From: Paracoccus marcusii
GTDB taxonomy: Bacteria > Pseudomonadota > Alphaproteobacteria > Rhodobacterales > Rhodobacteraceae
Assembly: GCF_028621715.1 (NCBI RefSeq)
Contig: NZ_CP117466.1
Location: 1,803,501-1,867,500, forward strand
Direction: 5' to 3'
Length of the DNA: 64,000 nucleotides
Shown here piece after piece: positions 1 through 7,108 of the stretch (the first letter of the stretch is position 1; each line of letters begins with the position of its first letter). A program made the translations under genes and the position numbers. The notes beneath the pieces are model-generated. The model did not search any database. It was not told the origin of the DNA and was given only the letters and a program-made list of their open reading frames with translations.

Positions 1-1585
1 GGGCCAGGAGCGACGGCACGGTCCGGTTGCGGATCGCGATGTCCCAGGCCTCCAGCGTCTCGACCGTGTCGGCGGGGCGCAGGACGGTCAGACCGGGGAT
101 GGCGCGCAGGGACGCCAGATGCTCCACCGGCTGGTGGGTCGGGCCGTCCTCGCCCAGGCCGATGCTGTCATGGGTCATGACATAGATCGTGCCCACCCCC
201 ATCAGCGCCGACAGGCGGATCGCGTTGCGGGCATAGTCGGAAAATACCAGGAACGTGCCGCCATAGGCGATCACGCCACCATGCAGGTTCAGCCCGTTCA
301 TCGCGGCGGCCATGCCGAACTCTCGCACGCCATAGCCGATGTAGCGGCCGGGCGCCTCGCGCGTGTACTGCGTGTCGACGGCCTTGACGCGGGTCAGGTT
401 CGATCCGGTCAGGTCGGCCGATCCGCCGATCATTGCGGGCACGGCCGGGGTCAGCGCCTCCAGCGCCATCTGGCTGGCCTTGCGGGTCGCGGCCTTCTTG
501 GGCGCGGCGAAGAGCGCGTCGCGGGCGGCGGCGAGGGCCGCGTCATAGCCCTCGGGCAGGGCGCCCGACAGGCGCTGCGTCAGGGCCGCGCCCTTGGGCG
601 ATGCGGCCAGACGGGCCTCCCAGGCCTCGCGGTCGGCGGCCCCGCGCGCGCCGATTTCGCGCCACTCGGCGCCCAGATCGTCGGGGATCACGAAGGCGTC
701 GTGGCTCCAGCCCAGGGCCTCGCGGGTCAGTGCGCCCTCATCCTTGCCCAAAGGCGATCCGTGCACGGAATAGCTGCCCGCGCGGTTGGGAGAGCCGAAG
801 CCGATGATCGTCTTCATCGCGATCAGCGAGGGCTTGCCCGTCTCTGCCTTGGCGGCCTCCATCGCGGCGTCCAGGGCGCGGCCGTCATGGCCGTCGCAGC
901 TCTGGACATGCCAGCCGCAGGCCTTGAACCGTGCCGGGATGTCCTCGGAGAAGCTGACCGAGGTCGGGCCATCGATGGTGATGCTGTTGTCGTCATAGAG
1001 CACGATCAGCTTGCCCAGGCCCAGATGGCCCGCCAGGCTGATCGCCTCCTGGCCGATGCCCTCCTGCAGGCAGCCGTCGCCCAGCATGACCCAGGTGCGG
1101 TGATCGACCAGGTCATCGCCGAACTCTCCGGCCAGCGCGCGTTCCGCCAGCGCCATGCCGACGGCCGTGGCCAGGCCCTGGCCCAGGGGGCCGGTCGTGG
1201 TCTCGACGCCCTTGGCATGGCCGTATTCCGGATGGCCCGCGGTGATCGCGCCCCATTGGCGGAAATTCCGGATCTGATCCAGCGTCATGTCCTGGTACCC
1301 GGTCAGGTGCAGCAGGCTGTAGAGCAGCATGGACGCGTGCCCGTTCGACAGCACGAAGCGGTCGCGGTCGGGCCAGTCGGGATTGGCCGCGTCGAACTTC
1401 AGGTGGTTGCGGAACAGCACGGTGGCGGCATCGGCCATGCCCATCGGGGCGCCGGGATGGCCGCTGTTGGCGGCGTTCACGGCGTCGATGGTCAGTGCGC
1501 GGATGCAGTTCGCCAAGGCGAAGTTCTGCGGGTCCAGATCGGCCTTGGCGGCGATGGCGGGGTCTTTGGGGGTGTCTAAGGGCAT
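1..1585 (-). CDS. tkt: Transketolase (C-terminal part outside the window)
   Basis: Transketolase moves two-carbon units between ketose and aldose phosphates using thiamine diphosphate. The minus-strand frame starts [15 protein letters not shown] at an ATG read from 1585, with a GGAGG ribosome binding site just upstream. Visible family motifs are [10 protein letters not shown], the ThDP-binding block beginning GDGCLQEG, a [10 protein letters not shown] segment, and the pyrimidine-domain [13 protein letters not shown] and [13 protein letters not shown] stretches. About 528 of the usual ~660 residues are present; the C-terminal domain lies beyond base 1. It is divergent from the regulator at 1718 and shares a 132-bp promoter region with it, so it probably belongs to the sugar-phosphate module on its right. 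Confidence 0.95.
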   Translation of the reverse strand, partial: MPLDTPKDPAIAAKADLDPQNFALANCIRALTIDAVNAANSGHPGAPMGMADAATVLFRNHLKFDAANPDWPDRDRFVLSNGHASMLLYSLLHLTGYQDMTLDQIRNFRQWGAITAGHPEYGHAKGVETTTGPLGQGLATAVGMALAERALAGEFGDDLVDHRTWVMLGDGCLQEGIGQEAISLAGHLGLGKLIVLYDDNSITIDGPTSVSFSEDIPARFKACGWHVQSCDGHDGRALDAAMEAAKAETGKPSLIAMKTIIGFGSPNRAGSYSVHGSPLGKDEGALTREALGWSHDAFVIPDDLGAEWREIGARGAADREAWEARLAASPKGAALTQRLSGALPEGYDAALAAARDALFAAPKKAATRKASQMALEALTPAVPAMIGGSADLTGSNLTRVKAVDTQYTREAPGRYIGYGVREFGMAAAMNGLNLHGGVIAYGGTFLVFSDYARNAIRLSALMGVGTIYVMTHDSIGLGEDGPTHQPVEHLASLRAIPGLTVLRPADTVETLEAWDIAIRNRTVPSLLA

Positions 1586-1628
1586 GGCGGTCCTCCTGTC
1601 GCGCCCTCCATAACCCGTCGCCGTCATC

Positions 1629-1690
1629 ATCACAACAAAAAATCACAAAGTCACAAAGTTGGTGTTGTTATGTGCGCGGATCATGTTATG
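1629..1690. promoter_or_regulatory. Divergent control region with repeated half-sites between tkt and the DeoR gene
   Basis: This AT-rich stretch contains a direct repeat TCACAAAG (1643-1650 and 1651-1658) and two copies of TGTTATG (1666-1672 and 1684-1690) spaced 18 bp apart. CACAACA on the left is partly complementary to the TGTTGTTATG on the right. DeoR-family repressors commonly bind repeated sites of this kind near their own promoters. Control by the adjacent regulator is inferred. Confidence 0.45.
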
Positions 1691-1717
1691 AAATCGGCGA
1701 ACCAGGGGAGGGTTTGG

Positions 1718-2488
1718 GTGAAACGCGAAGAACGCAGACAGGCGATCATGGATCTGCTGGTCGCGGCACGCGCCGTGGACCTGGACGATCTGGCGGCCCG
1801 TTTTGCGGTCAGCAAGATGACCATCCATCGCGATCTGGACGACCTGGAACAGGCGGGCCTGCTGCGCAAGGTCCGCGGCGGCGCCACCATCGAGGCCGGC
1901 ACCCAGTTCGAGAGCGATTTCCGCATCCGCGCCCTGCAGGACGGAGAGGCCAAGATCCGCATGGCCCATGCCGCCCGCGCCCTGATTGAGCCGGGGATGA
2001 CCGTGATGGTCAATGACGGCTCGATGGCGGCGCTCTTGGGCGCCAGCCTAACGGAATGTGCGCCCCTGTCGGTCATCACCAACAACGCCGCCGTGATCGA
2101 GCGGCTGAAGGATGCGCCGCGCGTCACGCTGATCGCGCTTGGCGGCATCTACAGCGCCAAGTTCAACGGTTTTTTCGGCATGGTCACGGAAAGCGCGCTG
2201 GCCGGTCTGCATGCGGACCTGGCCTTCATCTCGACCCCCGCGGTGGCGGGACTGCGGGCGTTCCACATGGACGACAACGCGGTCCGGGCCAAGCGCGCGA
2301 TGATGCACGCGGCGGAACGCAGCGTGCTGCTGGTCAACCACGCGCGCTTCGGGCGCAGCGCGCTGCATGCGCTGGCCGACCTGACCGAATTCGACGCCAT
2401 CATCACCGACGCGCCCCCCGCACCCGAGGATCGCGCCGCGATCGACCGGGCGGGCATCGCGCTGACCATCGCAAAGGACCCCGCATGA
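1718..2488 (+). CDS. DeoR-family transcriptional regulator (EryR-like)
   Basis: A 256-residue DeoR/GlpR-type regulator. The GTG at 1718 (VKREERRQAIMDLL) is preferred over the ATG at 1670 because GGGAGGG lies about 6 bases before it and the family normally begins with this helix. An N-terminal winged helix-turn-helix (to about residue 60; AARFAVSKMTIHRDLDDLE) is followed by a sugar-phosphate-sensing DeoR C-terminal domain with a MVNDGSMAAL loop and a TNNAAVIE segment. Its stop overlaps the next start (ATGA at 2485), so it is co-transcribed with the two isomerases. A DeoR-TIM-RpiB trio resembles the eryR-eryH-eryI group I recall from Brucella. The effector is probably a phosphorylated tetrose or pentose, which is inference. 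Confidence 0.88.
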   Translation: MKREERRQAIMDLLVAARAVDLDDLAARFAVSKMTIHRDLDDLEQAGLLRKVRGGATIEAGTQFESDFRIRALQDGEAKIRMAHAARALIEPGMTVMVNDGSMAALLGASLTECAPLSVITNNAAVIERLKDAPRVTLIALGGIYSAKFNGFFGMVTESALAGLHADLAFISTPAVAGLRAFHMDDNAVRAKRAMMHAAERSVLLVNHARFGRSALHALADLTEFDAIITDAPPAPEDRAAIDRAGIALTIAKDPA

Positions 2489-3246
2489 CCCCATTCTGGA
2501 TCGGCACCAGCTGGAAGATGAATAAGACCCTGGCCGAGGCGATGACATTTGCCCAAGGGTTGCGCGGCACGCCCGCGCCCGCGGGCATCCAGCGCTTCGT
2601 CATCCCGCCCTTCACCGCCTGCCGCCAGGTGGCCGACGCGCTGTCGGACACCGACGTCAAGGTCGGCGCACAGAACATGCACTGGGACGACGCGGGCGCC
2701 TGGACCGGAGAGATCAGCCCCGTGATGCTGACCGATTGCGAGCTGGACATCGTGGAGCTGGGCCACAGCGAACGCCGCGAGCATTTCGGAGAGACGGACA
2801 GGACCGTGGGCCTGAAGACCGCCGCCGCCGTTCGCCACGGCCTGATCCCGCTGATCTGCATCGGCGAGACCCTGGCCGAGCGCGAGGCTGGCCGCGCCAC
2901 GCAGGTGCTGGAAACGCAGGTCCGCGCCGCTTTGGAGCCGGTGGCAGGGTCCGACGCCACGATCCTGCTGGCGTATGAGCCGGTTTGGGCGATCGGCGCG
3001 AACGGCATCCCCGCGACATCGGATTATGCCGATGCGCGGCAGGCCGAGATCATCGCGGTCGCGCAGGACGTGCTGGGCCGCCGCGTGCCCTGCCTCTACG
3101 GCGGGTCGGTCAATCCGGGCAACTGCGCGGAACTGATCGCCTGCCCGCATATCGACGGGCTGTTCATCGGGCGGTCGGCCTGGGACGTGAACGGCTATCT
3201 GGACATCCTGGCGCGCTGCGCCGCAACCATCGGAGAGAACGCATGA
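2485..3246 (+). CDS. eryH: Triosephosphate isomerase-family protein, probable L-erythrulose-1-phosphate isomerase
   Basis: A 253-residue TIM-barrel isomerase. The catalytic lysine (Lys11 in SWKMN), the electrophilic His94 (ELGHSERRE) and the base Glu165 (AYEPVWAIG) are all visible, as is the phosphate-binding GGSV loop. The residue that is Asn in ordinary triosephosphate isomerases (NWKMN) is Ser9 here (GTSWKMNKT). I remember this motif from EryH enzymes, which isomerise L-erythrulose 1-phosphate to D-erythrulose 4-phosphate. It overlaps both neighbours by ATGA junctions, arguing for translational coupling. A normal glycolytic TpiA remains possible, but the pairing with a DeoR regulator and RpiB favours the tetrose role. 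Confidence 0.82.
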   Translation: MTPFWIGTSWKMNKTLAEAMTFAQGLRGTPAPAGIQRFVIPPFTACRQVADALSDTDVKVGAQNMHWDDAGAWTGEISPVMLTDCELDIVELGHSERREHFGETDRTVGLKTAAAVRHGLIPLICIGETLAEREAGRATQVLETQVRAALEPVAGSDATILLAYEPVWAIGANGIPATSDYADARQAEIIAVAQDVLGRRVPCLYGGSVNPGNCAELIACPHIDGLFIGRSAWDVNGYLDILARCAATIGENA

Positions 3247-3704
3247 AACTGGCAATCGCAGGGGACAGCGCGGGCGAAGGTCTGGCCAAGGTTCTGGCCG
3301 ACCACCTCAAGGACCGCTTTGAGGTCTCGGAAATCAGCCGCACCGACGAAGGCCCCGACGCCTTCTATGCCAACCTGTCGGACCGGGTGGCCAGCCAGGT
3401 CATGGACGGCACCTATGACCGCGCCATCCTGGTCTGCGGCACGGGCATCGGCGTCTGCATCGCGGCCAACAAGGTGCCAGGCATCCGCGCCGCCCTGACG
3501 CATGACACCTATTCGGCCGAACGCGCCGCCCTGTCGAACGACGCGCAGATCATCACCATGGGTGCCCGCGTCATCGGGGCCGAAGTCGCCAAGACCATCG
3601 CCGACGCATGGCTGGCGCAGACCCAGAACTTCGACCGCAACGGCAAGTCGGCGGGCAATGTCAACGCCATCGACGCGGTCGGCGCGAAATACGCGGGCCG
3701 GTGA
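3243..3704 (+). CDS. eryI: RpiB/LacAB-family isomerase, probable D-erythrulose-4-phosphate isomerase
   Basis: A 153-residue member of the ribose-5-phosphate isomerase B family. The N-terminal [15 protein letters not shown]ossmann start, the catalytic Cys65 in VCGTGIG and His87 in [11 protein letters not shown] are present, with the usual MGARVIG motif. RpiB interconverts ribose 5-phosphate and ribulose 5-phosphate. The EryI subgroup converts D-erythrulose 4-phosphate to D-erythrose 4-phosphate. The overlap with the TIM-like gene (ATGA) and the following gene (TGATG at 3702) points to a single operon. The specific substrate is inferred from context. Confidence 0.82.
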   Translation: MKLAIAGDSAGEGLAKVLADHLKDRFEVSEISRTDEGPDAFYANLSDRVASQVMDGTYDRAILVCGTGIGVCIAANKVPGIRAALTHDTYSAERAALSNDAQIITMGARVIGAEVAKTIADAWLAQTQNFDRNGKSAGNVNAIDAVGAKYAGR

Positions 3705-4672
3705 TGCTGCGCCTGCCGACGGACGGGCCCGCGACGGGGCCGCTGCTGGACGATGTGCTGGCGCGCGAGGGCGCGGCGGTCATCGTGGCGGCCATCGCGC
3801 GCGCGCTTCCGCCCCTGGCCGCGCGGCTGGCGGCGGGGCGCCTGCATGGCGACCCCGAGGCCATCGTCGGCACCAATGACAGCGGCGACCGGCAGAAGGC
3901 GCTGGACGTCGCGGCCCACGACCACATGATCGCCGCCCTGCGCGCGGCGGGCGTGCGCCAGGTCCTGTCCGAGGAGGCCCTGGACATCATCCTGCTGAAT
4001 GAAGGCGGCGCCTTCGACGTGGCGATCGACCCGATCGACGGCTCGGGCAGCATCGGCATCGGCGCGCCCCTGGGGATGCTGTTCAGCATCCTGCCCGCCG
4101 ATCCGCAGGGATTTCAGCGGACGGGCCGGGCGGCGGTGGCGGCGGGCTACGCCTCCTTCGGTCATTCGGTTGATTTCGGCTGGTCCACCGGCGCGGGCGT
4201 CCATGTCGCGACCTGGGACGCCGAGATCCATGCCTTCCGCGTCACCCGCCAGAACCTGCGGCTGAAGCCTCAGGCCTCGACCATCGCCTATAACGCCTCG
4301 AACGAACGCCACTGGGCGCCGGGCCTTCAGGCCTGGGCGCGCGATCTGCGCGCAGGGCGGGACGGGCCGCGCGGGCGCGACTTCAACATGCGCTGGCTGG
4401 CCGCCGCCGTGGGCGAATTGCACCGCATCCTGCTGAAGGGCGGTGCATTCCTGTACCCCGCCGATACCCGGCCCGGATACGGCGACGGCCGGCTGCGGCT
4501 GATCTATGAATGCGTGCCCATCGCCTTCCTGATCGAACAGGCCGGGGGCCGCGCGACCGACGGGCATGGCCCGATCCTGGACCGCGTGCCGCGCGGGCCG
4601 CATGACTTCACCCCGCTGTTCTTCGGCGCGTCCGAGGAAATCGACGCGCTTCACGCCGCCCTTCAAGGATAA
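3704..4672 (+). CDS. Class I fructose-1,6-/sedoheptulose-1,7-bisphosphatase family protein
   Basis: A 322-residue sugar bisphosphatase. The metal-binding motif is present in a variant form, DPIDGSGSIGIG instead of the DPLDGSSNID usual in class I FBPases, and the C-terminal YECVPIAFLIEQAGGRATDG block is canonical. The start overlaps the stop of the upstream gene (TGATG) and the aldolase follows 6 bp after its stop. The enzyme would remove the C1 phosphate of fructose- or sedoheptulose-bisphosphate. With an adjacent aldolase and an erythrose-4-phosphate source upstream, a sedoheptulose-bisphosphatase role is attractive but unproven. Confidence 0.83.
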   Translation: MLRLPTDGPATGPLLDDVLAREGAAVIVAAIARALPPLAARLAAGRLHGDPEAIVGTNDSGDRQKALDVAAHDHMIAALRAAGVRQVLSEEALDIILLNEGGAFDVAIDPIDGSGSIGIGAPLGMLFSILPADPQGFQRTGRAAVAAGYASFGHSVDFGWSTGAGVHVATWDAEIHAFRVTRQNLRLKPQASTIAYNASNERHWAPGLQAWARDLRAGRDGPRGRDFNMRWLAAAVGELHRILLKGGAFLYPADTRPGYGDGRLRLIYECVPIAFLIEQAGGRATDGHGPILDRVPRGPHDFTPLFFGASEEIDALHAALQG

Positions 4673-4678
4673 CATCCC

Positions 4679-5713
4679 ATGCCGATGATCACCCTGCGCC
4701 AGCTTCTGGACCACGCGGCCGAGCATGACTATGCCGTGCCCGCCTTCAACATCAACAACATGGAGCAGGGCCTGTCGGTCATGCAGGCGGCCCAGGCCAC
4801 CCGCAGCCCGGTGATCCTGCAGGCCAGCCGCGGCGCGCGGGCCTATGCCAATGACGCGGTGCTGGCGGGGCTGATCGCGGGTCTGGCGCGGGCCTATCCC
4901 GACATCCCGATCTGCATGCATCTGGACCATGGCAACGGGCTGGAAACCTGCGCGACCGCGATCCAGAACGGCTTCACCTCGGTGATGATGGACGGGTCGC
5001 TGAAATCGGACGGCAAGACGCCCGCCGATTACGCCTATAACGCCGACATCACCCGCCGCGTGACCGAGATGGCCCATGCCTGCGGTGTGTCGGTCGAGGG
5101 AGAGCTGGGCGTGCTGGGCAGCCTTGAGACCGGCATGGGCGACGCCGAGGACGGCCACGGCGCAGAGGGCAAGCTGTCCGAGGAGCAGCTGCTGACCGAC
5201 CCGGACGAGGCCGTGCGCTTTGTCGAGGAGACTGGCGTGGACGCCCTGGCCATCGCCATGGGCACCAGCCATGGCGCCTACAAGTTCACGCGCAAGCCCG
5301 ACGGCGACATCCTGGCCATGCATGTGATCGAGGAGATCCACCGCCGCCTGCCCAACACCCATCTGGTGATGCACGGCTCCAGTTCGGTCCCCGAGGATCT
5401 GCAGGCGATCATCAACGCCCATGGCGGCGACATCCGCCCGACCTGGGGCGTCCCGGTCGAGGAGATCCAGCGTGGCATCCGCCACGGCGTGCGCAAGGTG
5501 AACATCGACACCGACAACCGCCTGGCCATGACCGCCGCGATCCGCCGCGTGATGGCCGAACACCCGGCCGAGTTCGATCCGCGCGCCTATCTGAAGCCCG
5601 CGATGGCGATGATGGCCCAAGTCTGCCGCGACCGCTTCGAAGCCTTCGGCACGGCCGGCAACGCCGACCGCCTGCGCCCGCTGTCCCTGCCCGAGATGGC
5701 CGCGCGCTACTGA
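4679..5713 (+). CDS. fba: Class II fructose-bisphosphate aldolase
   Basis: A 344-residue zinc-dependent aldolase with a close match to the Calvin-cycle subtype of class II aldolases. Visible are [13 protein letters not shown] at the N-terminus, the zinc-binding HLDHGNG motif, the [12 protein letters not shown] block with its metal-ligand Glu, [13 protein letters not shown], and the phosphate-binding [13 protein letters not shown] segment near the C-terminus. It condenses dihydroxyacetone phosphate with glyceraldehyde 3-phosphate. Many family members also accept erythrose 4-phosphate to give sedoheptulose 1,7-bisphosphate. It is the last gene of the operon, and its 3' end overlaps the 3' end of the convergent esterase gene. 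Confidence 0.94.
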   Translation: MPMITLRQLLDHAAEHDYAVPAFNINNMEQGLSVMQAAQATRSPVILQASRGARAYANDAVLAGLIAGLARAYPDIPICMHLDHGNGLETCATAIQNGFTSVMMDGSLKSDGKTPADYAYNADITRRVTEMAHACGVSVEGELGVLGSLETGMGDAEDGHGAEGKLSEEQLLTDPDEAVRFVEETGVDALAIAMGTSHGAYKFTRKPDGDILAMHVIEEIHRRLPNTHLVMHGSSSVPEDLQAIINAHGGDIRPTWGVPVEEIQRGIRHGVRKVNIDTDNRLAMTAAIRRVMAEHPAEFDPRAYLKPAMAMMAQVCRDRFEAFGTAGNADRLRPLSLPEMAARY

Positions 5714-6354
5714 TCCGTGCGGGCCAGCAGCGCCTCGACCTCGGGGCCGATGGCGTCTACGATCTGTCGGACGCCCTCGGCATTGGGGTGGATGCGATCC
5801 TCCTGCATCAGATCGGCCAGGGACAGGCCCTGCGTGGCCTTCTCGCCGATCGGCCCCAGGAAGTCGGGGACCAGCAGGGCGTCGTATTCGGCCGCAAGTT
5901 CGGCATACATCGCCTCGAAGTCGCGCTTGAAATCGGGGCCGTAATTGCCCGGCGCGGGCACGCCCGCCAGCAGCACGGGCACCCCCGCCGCCTGCGTCTT
6001 GTCCAGGATCGCCGCCAGGTTCGCGCGGCTGGAGGACGGGTCGATCCCGCGCAACAGATCGTTGCCGCCAAGCGCCACGATCATCGCATCGGGCCCGTCC
6101 GCCAGCGTCCAGTCGATCCGCGCGGCACCCCCCGCGGTGGTGTCCCCCGACACGCCCGCATTGGTCACCGCGACGTCATGGCCGCGCTCGCGCAGCCACG
6201 CCTCCAGCATGGGCACGAACCCCTGATCCTGCGGCAGGCCGTATCCCTGCGTCAGACTGTCGCCCATCGCGGTCAGGCGCAGCGTCTCTGCGTCAGCAGG
6301 GGCTGCCCATGATGCCGCGATGGTGACCGCCAGCGCCGCGACGGCGGCCGTCAG
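5707..6354 (-). CDS. tesA: SGNH-family arylesterase / lysophospholipase (TesA-like), periplasmic
   Basis: GDSL/SGNH hydrolase with block [12 protein letters not shown] (nucleophilic Ser), the [10 protein letters not shown] block and the catalytic [10 protein letters not shown] motif. A hydrophobic signal peptide precedes [11 protein letters not shown]. It is divergent from an ABC ATPase and FtsX-like permease, the same layout as tesA-ybbA-ybbP in Escherichia coli. The start is a problem. No in-frame ATG, GTG or TTG lies just upstream of the signal peptide; the closest candidates are a CTG at 6354 (used here) or, losing the signal peptide, the ATG of the AMGDS motif at 6270. The frame stays open upstream, but only into the opposite-strand ABC gene. 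Confidence 0.85.
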   Translation of the reverse strand: MTAAVAALAVTIAASWAAPADAETLRLTAMGDSLTQGYGLPQDQGFVPMLEAWLRERGHDVAVTNAGVSGDTTAGGAARIDWTLADGPDAMIVALGGNDLLRGIDPSSSRANLAAILDKTQAAGVPVLLAGVPAPGNYGPDFKRDFEAMYAELAAEYDALLVPDFLGPIGEKATQGLSLADLMQEDRIHPNAEGVRQIVDAIGPEVEALLARTDQ

Positions 6355-6424
6355 GCGGTTGCCTTCGCGGGCGGGCCGACCATATCGTGCCCCGACACCC
6401 AGACCGCGACGAAGGAGCGACCCG

Positions 6425-7108
6425 ATGGCCGACCCCGTGATCCGCCTGTCCGATGCGCATCTGACGTTGCAGGGCAATGCCGGGCCGGTCCCGATCCTGC
6501 GCGGCCTGTCGCTGCAGGTCGAACGCGGAGAGACGGTCGGGCTGGTGGGTCCTTCGGGATCGGGCAAGTCGTCGCTCCTCATGCTGATGGGCGGTCTGGA
6601 ACGCGCCACGGGCGGCCTTGTCGAGGCGATGGGTCAGGACCTGACCGCGCTGGACGAGGATGCGCTGGCGCGCTTTCGTCTGTCCCATATGGGGGTGGTG
6701 TTCCAGTCCTTCCACCTGATCCCCACCATGACGGCGCTTGAAAATGTCGCGACGCCCCTGGAGCTGGCCGGGGCGCCCGACGCCTTCGACCGCGCGGCGG
6801 CGGAACTGGACCGCGTGGGCCTTGGTGCGCGGCGCGACCATTACCCCGCGCAACTGTCGGGCGGAGAGCAGCAGCGCGTGGCCCTGGCCCGCGCCGCCGC
6901 GCCGCGCCCGGCCATCCTGCTGGCGGACGAACCCACCGGCAATCTGGACGGGGCGACGGGGCAGGCGATCATGGATCTGCTGTTCGGGCTGCGCGCCGAT
7001 CATGGCGCGACGCTGGTCCTTGTCACGCATGACCCGGACCTGGCGCGACGCTGCGACCGGGTGATCCGCCTGGCCGACGGCCGTCTGGCCGCCGAGGCCG
7101 CGGCATGA
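6425..7108 (+). CDS. ybbA: ABC transporter ATP-binding protein (YbbA/LolD type)
   Basis: A 227-residue ATPase of the MacB/LolD class. The Walker A GPSGSGKSS, Q-loop region VVFQSFHLIPTMTA, signature LSGGEQQRVALARA and Walker B ILLADEPTGNLDG are intact, followed by the H-loop VTHDPDLA. A GGAG site precedes the ATG. It overlaps the permease gene by ATGA and surely acts with it. MacB-class systems do not import solutes; they move lipids, lipoproteins or peptides or perform mechanotransmission at the inner membrane. In this arrangement the substrate is unknown, and release of products related to the divergent esterase has been suggested for other species. Confidence 0.92.
   Translation: MADPVIRLSDAHLTLQGNAGPVPILRGLSLQVERGETVGLVGPSGSGKSSLLMLMGGLERATGGLVEAMGQDLTALDEDALARFRLSHMGVVFQSFHLIPTMTALENVATPLELAGAPDAFDRAAAELDRVGLGARRDHYPAQLSGGEQQRVALARAAAPRPAILLADEPTGNLDGATGQAIMDLLFGLRADHGATLVLVTHDPDLARRCDRVIRLADGRLAAEAAA

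Noticed and set aside
1670..1717. ATG at 1670 as the start of the DeoR regulator
   Set aside because: It has no ribosome site, lies in the operator-like region and adds 16 residues not typical of the family; GTG 1718 has GGGAGGG upstream.
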